A DNA stretch of 31,384 nucleotides from Actinomycetes bacterium (GTDB taxonomy: Bacteria; Actinomycetota; Acidimicrobiia; Acidimicrobiales; RAAP-2). Positions 17,220-25,478 of this stretch are shown piece by piece. The stretch's first letter is position 1. Each line of letters begins with the position of its first letter. The notes under the pieces are model-generated. The model was not told the DNA's origin, did no database searches, and worked only from the letters and a program-made list of their open reading frames with translations. The position numbers and the translations under genes are program-made. The stretch lies in the NCBI GenBank assembly GCA_021850345.1, contig JAJZMN010000104.1, positions 15,713 through 47,096 of the forward strand, written 5' to 3'.

Positions 17220-18699
17220 GGGCCACCTCGAGGTCGTCTGCACGGCCGCGAAGGTGCAGCCGCATCCCAGGTCGGTCGATCGCGAGCTCGGTCATCGCCG
17301 GGCGGCGGCCGAGCTCGTCGAGCAGGGCGAGCACCGGGCGGAGCTCTGGGTTGTAGTGCCGTGCGGCAGGTCGCGCCGCCACCATCGCGTCGACATGGGC
17401 GCCCGGCATCGTGGCGCGCAAGATGAGCTCCTCGTCGCCGACCCCGGGGAAGCGGCGTCGCAGCTCGGCGACCGACGGTGGCGGCGGCTCGGCCTCGAGC
17501 TCCCTGGCGCGAGGGCGCGAGAGGATCTTGTCCATCACGCCGGGGTCGACCGGAGAGGTCGGGCGGCCGAAGCGGGCGAGCACGTAGCGGATCACCTCGT
17601 CGGGGACGTTCTCGTAGCGCGCAGGGCTCACGACGTTGTAGAGCGCCTGCGTGCACACCATCTGGGGGAACGGGGTCACCATGATGGGGTAGCCGAGCTC
17701 GGCACGGACACGCGAGACCTCGTCGATCACGTCGTCGAAGCGATCTTCGAGGCCGACCTCGCGCAGCTGGCGGCGCGTCGTCGTGAGGACGCCACCGGCG
17801 ACCTGGTGGCGCAAGAACGCGGCGTCGTAGTCCTGGGGCACCCCGACAGGCAGGCCCTCAGCCGCGGCCAGCTCGGAGAAGTACCCGGCGACGAGCCCGA
17901 GGGCCCGGTCGTCGATGTCGACGGTGTGGCCCAGCTCGCGCAGGTTCGCCACCACCCGTTGGGCGTCGGGAAGCGACGAGCCGTTCGAAAGCGGGCCTGG
18001 TGCCACGTGGAGGACGTCGACCCCCAAGTCGGGTGCCCTCGGGTAGGTGATCGGCGAGAGCCCGATCGTGCAGTGCGAGTGCAGCTCGAGCGGCTTGCCA
18101 CCGAGCGCGGCGTCGACCGCGGGGATGAGCGTGCGGGCGCGCTCGGGGTCGAGCATGCCCGTGGGATCCTTGATGTAGGCCCGGTCGAAATTGCGGTCCT
18201 CTGCGATCACCCGCGCGATGCCGGCGTAGAAGGCGTCGTCGTGGACGGGGCTGAGGGTGAAGGTGAGCGCGCCCATCACCTCGGGCGCCCCGGCACGCTT
18301 GATCATCGCAGCCGACCGCCGCATCGCTGCGACGTCGTGCATGGGGTCGAGCACGATGAAGCGGGAGATGCCCGCCATGACGAGGCGGTCGTAGATGAGC
18401 TGCATGAGCTCCTGGCTGGACTCTTCCCAGGAGATGAACCGGAAGCCGGTCCCGATGAACTGCAGATGCGTCGTCGGCGCCGCGGCCCGGGTGAGACGGA
18501 TGCGCTCCCAGGGGTTCTCCTGGTGCATGCGCACCGCGATCCCCATGAACGTGGACGAGATGTAGTCGAGGGCGTGGTAGCCGACACGCTCGAGCAGTGG
18601 CGCGGCCTGCAGGATCTGGGGCGTCCGGAGGCCGGTGGCGCTCCAAAGGCACTGGTTGCCGTCTCGGATCGAGACGTCCACGAGGCGGACTTCAGCCAT
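17209..18699 (-). CDS. Carboxyltransferase subunit, pyruvate carboxylase / oxaloacetate decarboxylase-like
   Basis: A 496-residue HMGL-like TIM-barrel protein with a C-terminal conserved-carboxylase domain, as in the carboxyltransferase part of pyruvate carboxylase and in OadA. It transfers CO2 from carboxybiotin to a small acceptor. Seen are the metal aspartate in SIRDGNQ (residues 10-16), the carbamylated-lysine equivalent Lys177 in YIKDPTGML, and metal ligands His207 and His209 in LELHSHCTIG. YPIMVTPFPQMVCTQALYNV begins the C-terminal domain. No biotin domain is attached; it is supplied by the separate gene upstream. The acceptor need not be pyruvate: the first motif (RDGNQCLWSATGLRT) differs from textbook pyruvate carboxylase (RDAHQSLLATR). 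The ATG at 18697-18699 overlaps the biotin carboxylase gene by 8 bp. Confidence 0.9.
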   Translation of the reverse strand: MAEVRLVDVSIRDGNQCLWSATGLRTPQILQAAPLLERVGYHALDYISSTFMGIAVRMHQENPWERIRLTRAAAPTTHLQFIGTGFRFISWEESSQELMQLIYDRLVMAGISRFIVLDPMHDVAAMRRSAAMIKRAGAPEVMGALTFTLSPVHDDAFYAGIARVIAEDRNFDRAYIKDPTGMLDPERARTLIPAVDAALGGKPLELHSHCTIGLSPITYPRAPDLGVDVLHVAPGPLSNGSSLPDAQRVVANLRELGHTVDIDDRALGLVAGYFSELAAAEGLPVGVPQDYDAAFLRHQVAGGVLTTTRRQLREVGLEDRFDDVIDEVSRVRAELGYPIMVTPFPQMVCTQALYNVVSPARYENVPDEVIRYVLARFGRPTSPVDPGVMDKILSRPRARELEAEPPPPSVAELRRRFPGVGDEELILRATMPGAHVDAMVAARPAARHYNPELRPVLALLDELGRRPAMTELAIDRPGMRLHLRGRADDLEVAHAR

Positions 18700-20068
18700 T
18701 GGTGGTCACCTCCACGGGGGCAGTGGCGTCGGCTCCGAGGAGCCGGCCGAGCCAGCCGGTGTCGACGCCGCCGGCGCGCAGCTCGGCGTCGGCCACGAGG
18801 CGGCGGTGCAAGGGGATGGTCGTGGGCACGCCCTCGACGACGAAGCGGTCGAGCGCCCCGGCGAGCCGATCGAGCGCTGCCTGCCGGTCCGGCCCCCAGG
18901 CGATGAGCTTGGCGACCAGCGAGTCGTAGTAGGGCGGCACCACCGAGCCGCGCTGGACGGCCGTGTCCACCCGGATGCCCTCGCCGGCGGGGAGCCGCAG
19001 GTTCGTGATCTTCCCGGGGCCCGGGGCGAAGTCACGGTCGGGGTCCTCGGCGTTGATCCGGCACTCGATGGCATGGCCGGTGAGCACGACGTCGTCCTGA
19101 CGGAGCGTGAGGGGGCGCCCCTCTGCGACGTAGAGCTGCGCGGCGACGAGGTCGAGCCCGCTCGTCGCCTCGGTCACCGGATGCTCCACCTGGATCCGGG
19201 GGTTCACCTCGAGGAAGGAGAACGTGGCGCGGTCGACGTCGACCAGGAACTCGACGGTGCCGAGGCTGCGGTAGCCGAGGTGCCGGCCGAGCCGGACCGC
19301 CGCGTCGTGCATGGCCGATCGCAGGTCGTCGGGGAGGCCCGCGCCGGGTGCCTCCTCGACGAGCTTTTGATAGCGGCGCTGGACCGAGCAGTCCCGCTCG
19401 CCGAGGTGCAGGACCCGCTCTCCGTCCGCGAGGAGCTGCACCTCGAGGTGGCGCCCCCGCGCGACATAGCGCTCGAGGTAGACGCGGCTGTTGCCGAACG
19501 CCCCGCCGGCCTCCGCCATCGAGAGCTCGAGGGCGTGGGGGAGTGCGGCGGTGTCCGTGACGAGGCGCATCCCGCGCCCGCCGCCGCCCCCGACGGCCTT
19601 CACGAGGACCGGCAGGCCGGTGTGCTCGAGCATCGCCTCGGCCTCCGTCGGGCTCGTGACCTCGCCGCCAGGGAGGATCGGGAGCCCGGCGGCGATCGCG
19701 GCCTCGCGTGCCTGCAGCTTGTCGCCGAGCGCGCGTAGGTGCTGGGCGGCAGGCCCGACGAAGAGGAGGCCGGCTCGCGCACAGGCATCGGCGAGGGCCG
19801 GGTTCTCCGACAAGAAGCCGTAGCCGGGATGGACCGCGTTCGCCCCCGACGTGAGCGCCGCGCGCACCACCGCCTCGACGGAAAGGTAGCTCGTCTGGGG
19901 GAGCGCTGGCCCGAGGCGCACCACCCGGTCGGCGCGCCGAGCCGCAGGGGATTCGAGGTCGGCATCGGACGCGGCGAGGACGGTCTCGATGCCCAGTCGC
20001 TCGCACGTACGCAGGATGCGCATGGCGATCTCCCCGCGGTTGGCGACGAGCAGGCGGCGGATCCTCAC
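18692..20068 (-). CDS. Biotin carboxylase subunit (ATP-grasp)
   Basis: A 458-residue biotin carboxylase that uses ATP and bicarbonate to carboxylate the biotin of the carrier protein. The domains are in the usual order: N-terminal LLVANRGEIAMRILRTCERLGI, the GANAVHPGYGFLSENPAL segment, the ATP-grasp glycine loop KAVGGGGGRGMRLV near residue 160, catalytic FLEVNPRIQVEHPVTE near 290, and GHAIECRINAEDPDRDFAPGPGKI. The length is normal for a single-function subunit such as AccC or PycA. The GTG at 20066-20068 overlaps the carrier gene stop in GTGA, and the 3' end overlaps the carboxyltransferase gene by 8 bp. Three tightly overlapped genes therefore encode one carboxylase complex. Confidence 0.95.
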   Translation of the reverse strand: MRIRRLLVANRGEIAMRILRTCERLGIETVLAASDADLESPAARRADRVVRLGPALPQTSYLSVEAVVRAALTSGANAVHPGYGFLSENPALADACARAGLLFVGPAAQHLRALGDKLQAREAAIAAGLPILPGGEVTSPTEAEAMLEHTGLPVLVKAVGGGGGRGMRLVTDTAALPHALELSMAEAGGAFGNSRVYLERYVARGRHLEVQLLADGERVLHLGERDCSVQRRYQKLVEEAPGAGLPDDLRSAMHDAAVRLGRHLGYRSLGTVEFLVDVDRATFSFLEVNPRIQVEHPVTEATSGLDLVAAQLYVAEGRPLTLRQDDVVLTGHAIECRINAEDPDRDFAPGPGKITNLRLPAGEGIRVDTAVQRGSVVPPYYDSLVAKLIAWGPDRQAALDRLAGALDRFVVEGVPTTIPLHRRLVADAELRAGGVDTGWLGRLLGADATAPVEVTTNG

Positions 20069-20643
20069 GGCTTGCCCGGTGCCGGCGCGTCCAGCGCGTC
20101 CGGCGCGTCCGGCGCGAGCCACAGCAGCACCGCGCCGAGGTCGGCGGGCTCGTTGTTGGCGACTGCGAAGTCGACCACGGTGCCCGCGGCACCCGCGCGC
20201 ACCGGGTTCATGAGCTTCATCGTCTCCAAGATGGCCACGACCGTCTCGGGCTCCACATGGTCACCCGCCTCGACGAAGGGCGGCTCCCCGGGCTTGGGGG
20301 CGCGGTAGAAGACGCCAGGGAGCGGCGCGCGGACCGCCACGAGCCCCTCGCGCGCCGGTCCGGCATCGGCCGGTGCGGCATCGGCCGGTCCGGCATCGGC
20401 CGGTCCGGCATCGGCCGTGCCGTCGTCGGGCAGGTCGTCGAGCGCCTCTTCGTCGGGTGCGCCGGCGCCCGAGGCAGACTCGACGAGGCGCACCTCGCCG
20501 CGGGCTTCGTGCTCCTGCGTCCATCCGCCCACCCCGCGCCGCAGGCGCAGCGCGAAGCGGTCGGTCTCGAGGTGCAGCTCGTCGTACGCGGTCGAGTCGA
20601 GGAGCTTCAAGATGTCCTCGACGTCCTCACGCGTCAGGTTCAC
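20065..20643 (-). CDS. Biotin carboxyl carrier protein with repeat linker
   Basis: A 192-residue carrier of the carboxylase complex. The N-terminus (VNLTREDVEDILKLLDSTAYDELHLETDRFALRLRRG) resembles the AccB N-terminal region. It is followed by an acidic linker with four Ala-Asp-Ala-Gly-Pro-like repeats (20356-20415). The biotinyl domain contains APLPGVFYRAPKPGEPPFVEAGD and the attachment motif ETMKLMN with Lys143; the usual motif is A/S-M-K-M, so Thr and Leu flank it here. A short Ala/Asp/Pro tail (9-bp repeats at 20083-20118) follows the domain. The GTG at 20641-20643 is preferred because no ATG precedes it in frame before ppsA2-like sequence. It starts 21 bp after the ATP-grasp subunit gene of the split kinase, linking kinase and carboxylase in one unit. 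Confidence 0.92.
   Translation of the reverse strand: MNLTREDVEDILKLLDSTAYDELHLETDRFALRLRRGVGGWTQEHEARGEVRLVESASGAGAPDEEALDDLPDDGTADAGPADAGPADAAPADAGPAREGLVAVRAPLPGVFYRAPKPGEPPFVEAGDHVEPETVVAILETMKLMNPVRAGAAGTVVDFAVANNEPADLGAVLLWLAPDAPDALDAPAPGKP
20356..20415. repeat. Four 15-bp tandem repeats coding the carrier-protein linker
   Basis: Units at 20356-20370, 20371-20385, 20386-20400 and 20401-20415 follow CGGTCCGGCATCGGC; only the second differs, by one base. Each is five codons, giving the flexible Ala/Asp/Gly/Pro linker ahead of the biotinyl domain. Unit number could change without frame loss. Confidence 0.93.
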
Positions 20644-20665
20644 CCCCGGCCCTCTCGTGCCGTGC

Positions 20666-21721
20666 TCATGCGCGTCCCATCGCCTCGATGACGTGGTCGA
20701 AGGCCCGAGCCTTGGGCGCAGCGATCGGCTCCGCCGACTGCTTCGCCCATGCCGTCTCGGGCCGGCTCTGGAGCAGGTACAGCCCGTCGCCCGACGCCGG
20801 GTCGGCGGCGACCGCCCACTCGACATCCTGCGCGCGCCCGTAGTGCGCCTCCAAGGTGCGCGCGAGCGAGAGGAGCCGGGCGAGCTCCTCGTCGCTGACG
20901 CTCGGCACCGCGCGCAGGTCGGGGGGGACCTCCTCGTCGAGCACCCCGCCGCCCACGCGGTCGGGCACGTGGCGGCGCAGCTTGTCCGAGATGCGGCGAC
21001 GGACCACCTCGCCGGTCACCTTGCTCAACGTGAAGGAGTCCGGCGTCACCTCACCGCCGACGATCGCCGAGCCAAGGCCCCAGGCCGACTCGATGGCGAC
21101 GACGGAACGGTCGCCGGTGCTCGGAGAGCGCGTGAACATGACGCCCGAGCTCCGGGCCTCGACCATCTGCTGGACGACCACGGCCATCGCGGCGTCCTCC
21201 TCGGCGATGTGGCGCTGGAGGCGGTAGCACACCGCCTCGACGGAGAAGAGGCTGGCCCAGCACGCTCGGAGGCAGTCGACCAGCGAGGTCTCGTCTCGCA
21301 CCCACAGGTGGGTGTCCTGGAGCCCGGCAAAGCTCGCGTCGGCGGCATCCTCGCCCGTGGCGCTCGAGCGCACCGCGACCGGCCTCGGCGTGTGGTCGCC
21401 GTCGAGGCGCCGGTAGTGCTCGAGGAGGCCCGCTTCGATGGCTGGCGGGAGCGGCCGCGTCGTGATCGCCTCGCGCAGCGGCGCCGTCGCCATCTCGACC
21501 CCCCTGTGGTCCTGGGGGTCCACGCCGGCGATCGTCGCCGTGAAACGCCGCTCGGCATCGATCTCGGCGAGCACCTCGCGAAACGCCGTGGTCGTCACGA
21601 CGTAGCCGGGTGGCACGGGCAGCCCGAGGCGCACCATCTCACCGAGGCTCGCCCCTTTCCCGCCCACGAGCGCGACGTCGTCGCGTCCCACTGTGTCGAG
21701 CGAGATGACGAGGTCGCTCAT
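20666..21721 (-). CDS. ATP-grasp subunit of a split PEP-synthase-like kinase (PpsA2/CreH-like)
   Basis: A 351-residue protein equal to the N-terminal ATP/nucleotide-binding domain of PEP synthase and pyruvate phosphate dikinase (PF01326), and nothing more. Seen are LVGGKGASLGEM with the nucleotide-binding lysine (residues 19-30), the signature RSSATGEDAADASFAGLQDTHLWV, the segment SSGVMFTRSP, and the domain's end YLLQSRPET. It should cleave ATP to AMP and Pi and place the beta-phosphate on the histidine of a partner. In phenylphosphate synthase the equivalent is the 40-kDa protein 2. The ATG at 21719-21721 follows GGGAAAG. The partner phospho-histidine gene is 80 bp upstream and the biotin carrier gene 21 bp downstream. 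A second possible partner is at 25502-27325. The closest split relatives known to me phosphorylate phenol or 4-cresol. Confidence 0.88.
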   Translation of the reverse strand: MSDLVISLDTVGRDDVALVGGKGASLGEMVRLGLPVPPGYVVTTTAFREVLAEIDAERRFTATIAGVDPQDHRGVEMATAPLREAITTRPLPPAIEAGLLEHYRRLDGDHTPRPVAVRSSATGEDAADASFAGLQDTHLWVRDETSLVDCLRACWASLFSVEAVCYRLQRHIAEEDAAMAVVVQQMVEARSSGVMFTRSPSTGDRSVVAIESAWGLGSAIVGGEVTPDSFTLSKVTGEVVRRRISDKLRRHVPDRVGGGVLDEEVPPDLRAVPSVSDEELARLLSLARTLEAHYGRAQDVEWAVAADPASGDGLYLLQSRPETAWAKQSAEPIAAPKARAFDHVIEAMGRA

Positions 21722-21801
21722 GACGACTTTCCCATGGCGCGCGGTCTCCCCCTTGCGACGTGTGTGTCCCTGCGTGCGACCGGCGGCATCCCTCGGCGCG
21801 G

Positions 21802-23616
21802 TCAGGACAAGATAACTACGAGCCCGCGATCGCCGTCCACTCGGAGACGATCGCCGGTCTTGATCCGCCTGGTGGCCGAGCCGGTGCCGACGACGGCCGG
21901 CATCCCGTACTCTCGCGCCACGATCGCCGCGTGCGACATCATGCCGCCGCTGTCGGAGACCGCAGCCTTGATCTTGCCGAACACGGGCCCCCAGCTCGGG
22001 CTGGTCACCGGGCAGACGAGGATCTCGCCCCCTTCGATCTGGTCGATCTCGTTCACGCTCATGAGGACGCGCGCCACGCCTTCGACGACACCCGGTGAGG
22101 CGGCGAGACCCTGGACCTGCGCCGAGCTCGAGTCCGCGGCCTCCACCCACGTGCGGATGGTGTCCGAGGTGATACCCCACAGGAGCTTCACGGCCGGGTC
22201 GTTCAGCGCCTCGGGCACCGGCCCGAGCGCCGGCGGTGCGGGCCAGGTCGCGAGCACCTCGAGCATGGCCTTACGCTCGGCGACGAGCGCCTTCACGGCG
22301 TCGGTGCCCACGGGTGCCGACCCGGCCGCCCAGGCGAGCATCACGTTCGCGAGCTGCTGCTCGACCTCGTGGTGCTGGAGCTGGAACACGTCCTCGGCGT
22401 CCTCGAGCACCCCGAAGCGCACCAGGAGCTTGCCGAACTCGCGGATCTTGGCGAAGAACTGGGTCACGAACCAGTGCTCGCAGAAGAACTTGTGCTCTTC
22501 GATGTAGGGGAAGGTCGTCCGGCAGAGGCCGAGCATCTGGTCGAACGCGGCCCGCTCTTGGTCGCTCGAGAGCAGCGCGCGGTAGCGGTTGGCCACCTCC
22601 TCTCGCTCCTCTTTCAGTCGCTCGGTCGGGCGACGCAGGTCCTCCCCGGCGCGCACCCGCTCGACGTAGCGCGAGAGCCCGGCGAGCGGCACCCTGGGGT
22701 CGTCCCGCCAGCTGCGGTGGTGGTGGTACATGCCGTCGCCGGTCGAGACGTGGAACCACGGGATCGAGCTCTTCTCCCACTCGGCGAGCCAGGCGGTACC
22801 CGCGTCGCCCCGCTCGGCGACCTGGGCGAACACGGTCGTGGGCTCCGAGTCGTCGGTGAGCAGGTCGTCGACCCCGAGCTCGACGGCCAGGCGCGCCAGG
22901 CGCTTCAGTTCCTCGTCGGGCCGGTACATGATCACGTCGATGCCCGCGACCATGCGGGCGACTGTCTGCTCGGGGATCTCGGGGAACGCCGCGGTGACGA
23001 ACTCGGAGAACACGACGTACGCACCGAACGCCAGCATCACGAACTCGATGTGGTGGTTCCACACGATCGAGTACAGGTCGATCACGCGGTGGTACCGCTC
23101 GCGTACGAGGTGGTTCGTCGCGAACCCCCGGCCCGAGGTGACGACCTCCTCCTCGTCGAACTCGCCGAGCTCGGGGACCTCGATCGCCTCGAGCTCGTCG
23201 ATCACTGCCTGCATGCGCTGCTTCCACTCGGCATAGAGACGGTCCCAGTGCTCGTAGTAGTAGCCCGCACGGCGCTGGAAGATCTCGAGTCGCCGGCCGA
23301 TCTCCGCGGGGTCGGTCACCGGGTTCGCCGCGAGGTAGACCCGACCGTTCACGATCCGGTACTCGATGCCGAGCGTCGCGGGGAATACGAAGATGCGCGC
23401 CGTGTTCGCGCCGATCGCCGAGTAGGCGACCTCGGCGCTGAGCCCGTCGAACGCGGGGACGGGCTCGGGGTAGTGGGTGGCGTTGTAGAACCAGAACTTC
23501 GCGTCGTCTTCGGGCTGAAAGCGCGAGAACGGCGCGTACATCGACGCCCACTGTTCGGCGCCGGGTGCATCGGCGATCTCCGAGGGCAACGGGAAAGGAG
23601 CCCGATGTTCCGACAT
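21802..23616 (-). CDS. Phospho-histidine/substrate subunit of the split kinase (PpsA1/CreI-like), copy 1
   Basis: A 604-residue protein. The first 500 residues form the substrate-binding part seen in phenylphosphate synthase protein 1 and in rifampin phosphotransferases, with NATHYPEPVPAFDGL, ANTARIFVFPATLGIEYRIVNGR and WNHHIEFVMLAFGAYVVF. The C-terminus is the swivelling PEP-utilisers domain, GGMMSHAAIVAREYGMPAVVGTGSA, with phospho-acceptor His562. In Thauera phenylphosphate synthase (about 70 kDa) I recall the histidine at 569, so size and position agree. The pyruvate-binding TIM barrel that follows this domain in PEP synthase and PPDK is absent, so pyruvate is unlikely to be the acceptor. 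The ATG at 23614-23616 is preceded by GGGGGGAA. It resembles the protein at 25502-27325 at roughly three of four residues over the first 130. Confidence 0.88.
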   Translation of the reverse strand: MSEHRAPFPLPSEIADAPGAEQWASMYAPFSRFQPEDDAKFWFYNATHYPEPVPAFDGLSAEVAYSAIGANTARIFVFPATLGIEYRIVNGRVYLAANPVTDPAEIGRRLEIFQRRAGYYYEHWDRLYAEWKQRMQAVIDELEAIEVPELGEFDEEEVVTSGRGFATNHLVRERYHRVIDLYSIVWNHHIEFVMLAFGAYVVFSEFVTAAFPEIPEQTVARMVAGIDVIMYRPDEELKRLARLAVELGVDDLLTDDSEPTTVFAQVAERGDAGTAWLAEWEKSSIPWFHVSTGDGMYHHHRSWRDDPRVPLAGLSRYVERVRAGEDLRRPTERLKEEREEVANRYRALLSSDQERAAFDQMLGLCRTTFPYIEEHKFFCEHWFVTQFFAKIREFGKLLVRFGVLEDAEDVFQLQHHEVEQQLANVMLAWAAGSAPVGTDAVKALVAERKAMLEVLATWPAPPALGPVPEALNDPAVKLLWGITSDTIRTWVEAADSSSAQVQGLAASPGVVEGVARVLMSVNEIDQIEGGEILVCPVTSPSWGPVFGKIKAAVSDSGGMMSHAAIVAREYGMPAVVGTGSATRRIKTGDRLRVDGDRGLVVILS

Positions 23617-23710
23617 GGCAGTTCCCCCCGAGGTTCGCTTCGCACGACGGCCGTGCCGCGGATCATCCCATGGCACTGCCACCCGCGCAACAGTTTCCTT
23701 CGGCCCCGCA

Positions 23711-23734
23711 GCGCGCGCGGCGCGCGCGGCGCGC
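23711..23734. repeat. GCGCGCGGC tandem repeat in the gap between the dehydrogenase and kinase genes
   Basis: The 155-bp gap 23617-23771 holds a run of GCG/CGC with a 9-base period at 23711-23734 and more degenerate copies to about 23763. No gene is seen there. Also in the gap, GTGCC and GGCAC near 23660-23684 can pair. The gap is the longest inside this minus-strand series, so an internal promoter or attenuator is possible, but no clear promoter motif is visible. Confidence 0.7.
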
Positions 23735-23771
23735 ATGAGCGCCTGGCGCGTGGCGCGCGCGGTGGGACATC

Positions 23772-24794
23772 TCAGGCCGGCACGAGGACCGCGCGCCCGA
23801 AGACCTCTCCTTGGCGTAGCGCCTCGAGGACCTCGTTCACCTCGTCGAGCCGGTGGCGCTGCGTACGAAGGGACAGCTTGCCGGCCGCGTGCAGCTCGAG
23901 GAGCTCGTAGAGGTCCGGCCAGGTCCCGACCAGGTTCGCGACGATCGAGTGCTCGCTGTTCACGAGGCGCACCGACGGCGCCTGCACCGTCCCGCCGTAG
24001 CCGACGACGGAGTAGGTGCCGCCGCGGGAAAGGGCGGCGAGCGAGTCGGCATGCGTCGAGTCCGCGCCCACGAAGTCGATGACCAGGTCGGCGCCGCGGC
24101 CCCCGGTCAAGTCGCGCGCCGCCTCTGCGGCCTGTCCCGCGCCGACGACGTGGTCGGCGCCCAGCTCCGCGGCGAGCGCGCGGCCGCGCTCGCTGGCGTC
24201 GACCGCGACGATCGTGCTCGCCCCGAGCTCTTTCAAGAGCTGGAGACCGATGTGGCCGACCCCGCCGATCCCGATGACGACGGCGACCGATCCCGGACGC
24301 GCGAGATGGCACACCTTGCGCACCGCGTGATAGGCGGTGATGCCCGCGTCGGCGTGCGGCGCCACCTCCGCAGGGTCCATGCCCGCGGCCAGTTTCAAGA
24401 GCGAGCGCTCCGAGGTGAGGAGGTACTCGGCGAACCCGCCGTCGACCGTGAGCCCGATGAACTGCCCGTTCACGCACTGCATGTCCTGGCCACGCCGACA
24501 CGCAAGGCACAGGCCGCAGCTGTACGCGGGATAGACGACGACCGGGTCTCCCGCTCGGACGGTCGACACGCCGTCGCCGACGGCTTCCACCCATCCGGCG
24601 TTCTCGTGACCGAGCACGCGCGGCGGGTGCAACCCGGCCTCTTGCATCCATCCCTCGATCGCGTGGACGTCGGTCGCGCAGACCCCCGCCCCCCCGATCC
24701 TCACCACCACGTCCGAGGGGCGGACGGGCTCGGGCGCGGGACGCTCGATGAGCTCGAGCGGCTGGTGGTAGCTCGTGAGCAGTGCGGCGAGCAT
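23772..24794 (-). CDS. Zinc-dependent alcohol dehydrogenase (MDR family)
   Basis: A 340-residue medium-chain dehydrogenase. Catalytic-zinc residues are in GVCATDVHAIEG and GHENAGWVEAVG; the four structural-zinc cysteines are in CGLCLACRRGQDMQC; the Rossmann motif is GIGGVGHIGLQLLKELGAS, followed by VDASERG, whose Asp suggests NAD rather than NADP. It would interconvert an alcohol and an aldehyde or ketone. The C-terminal segment (QRHRLDEVNEVLEALRQGEVFGRAVLVPA) is normal, so the gene is complete. The ATG at 24792-24794 begins 1 base after the stop of the NTF2-like gene upstream. It lies ahead of the kinase genes, consistent with making the oxidised substrate for them; that order of action is inference. 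Confidence 0.92.
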   Translation of the reverse strand: MLAALLTSYHQPLELIERPAPEPVRPSDVVVRIGGAGVCATDVHAIEGWMQEAGLHPPRVLGHENAGWVEAVGDGVSTVRAGDPVVVYPAYSCGLCLACRRGQDMQCVNGQFIGLTVDGGFAEYLLTSERSLLKLAAGMDPAEVAPHADAGITAYHAVRKVCHLARPGSVAVVIGIGGVGHIGLQLLKELGASTIVAVDASERGRALAAELGADHVVGAGQAAEAARDLTGGRGADLVIDFVGADSTHADSLAALSRGGTYSVVGYGGTVQAPSVRLVNSEHSIVANLVGTWPDLYELLELHAAGKLSLRTQRHRLDEVNEVLEALRQGEVFGRAVLVPA

Positions 24795-24795
24795 C

Positions 24796-25404
24796 TCAGG
24801 CGCCGGCCACGGTCTCGTCGCCTGCGAGCCAGCTCTCCCCTCGGGAGTAGAGCCGTTCGACCTCGGGGCCGTTCAGCCCGGGCATGTCTGGCTTCACGGT
24901 GTAGCCGATGCGCGTCTGGAGGTAGGCGAGATGCCGGTAGCCCACAGGGAAGCGGTCGAGGAGCTCGCGGTCGAGCTCGGGACGGGCGGCGGGCTCCACC
25001 GGGTCGATCCGATCCTTCTCGTAGATGGGCTGGCGCTCGACCAGTCCCCAGCGGCCGTCGCGGACCGAGAAGAAGTCGTAGAAACGTCCCGTGCAGGTCA
25101 CGTCGCACTCGACACCTTCGACGACCGCGCGCTGGGAGATGGTCATCTTGGTCTGGGCGATCGCCAGCGTGCCGGCGACGTCCGCCGTGAAACCGCCGAG
25201 GAAGTGCAAGATGCTCACCCCCCGGGCCACGCCCTCACGGCTCACCTCGATGAAGTCGTCCGCCGTTCCTTGGAACCACGTGGCGTTCATGCGGCCGGGC
25301 TGATGCCAGATCTGCCTGAAGCGGTCCCAGATCATCGCGTCGCGCCAGATCGCCCAGTCTTCGACGAGGTCCCGGATCACGGCGCGGTCGTCACGCAGCT
25401 GCAC
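24796..25404 (-). CDS. NTF2-fold (SnoaL_4-like) protein
   Basis: A 202-residue protein of the SnoaL-like/ring-hydroxylating-beta-like NTF2 superfamily: DRAVIRDLVEDWAIWRDAMIWDRFRQIW opens the helical part, then FLGGFTADVAGTLAIAQTKMTISQR and VTCTGRFYDFFSVRDGRWGLVERQPIYEKDR form the sheet. Members act as dehydratases, isomerases or hydrolases; no catalytic residue can be assigned with confidence. The GTG at 25402-25404 is preceded by AAGGAGG (spacing 4). It is the first gene of the minus-strand series, back to back with the second kinase subunit gene across a 97-bp gap. It is unrelated in sequence to the NTF2-like protein at 7130-7744 apart from the fold. Confidence 0.75.
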   Translation of the reverse strand: MQLRDDRAVIRDLVEDWAIWRDAMIWDRFRQIWHQPGRMNATWFQGTADDFIEVSREGVARGVSILHFLGGFTADVAGTLAIAQTKMTISQRAVVEGVECDVTCTGRFYDFFSVRDGRWGLVERQPIYEKDRIDPVEPAARPELDRELLDRFPVGYRHLAYLQTRIGYTVKPDMPGLNGPEVERLYSRGESWLAGDETVAGA

Positions 25405-25438
25405 GTTGCCTCCTTGTCCGGTGCCAGCCTGACTCGGT

Positions 25439-25478
25439 TCGATCGATATGTGCAAGGCTGATGCCTCCGATCGATCGA
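25439..25478. promoter_or_regulatory. Paired TCGATCGA palindromes in the divergent promoter region
   Basis: The self-complementary 8-mer TCGATCGA occurs at 25439-25446 and again at 25471-25478, exactly 32 bp apart, about three helical turns. Both lie in the 97-bp gap between the divergent NTF2-like gene and the second kinase subunit gene. This is a plausible operator for a dimeric regulator controlling both arms. No regulator gene is adjacent, and -35/-10 boxes are not clear. Confidence 0.5.

Noticed and set aside
16305..25404. Phenylphosphate carboxylase (UbiD-type) or AcxABC acetone carboxylase genes
   Set aside because: No UbiD-like or hydantoinase-like protein is found in any frame of the window; the only carboxylase is the biotin-dependent set.
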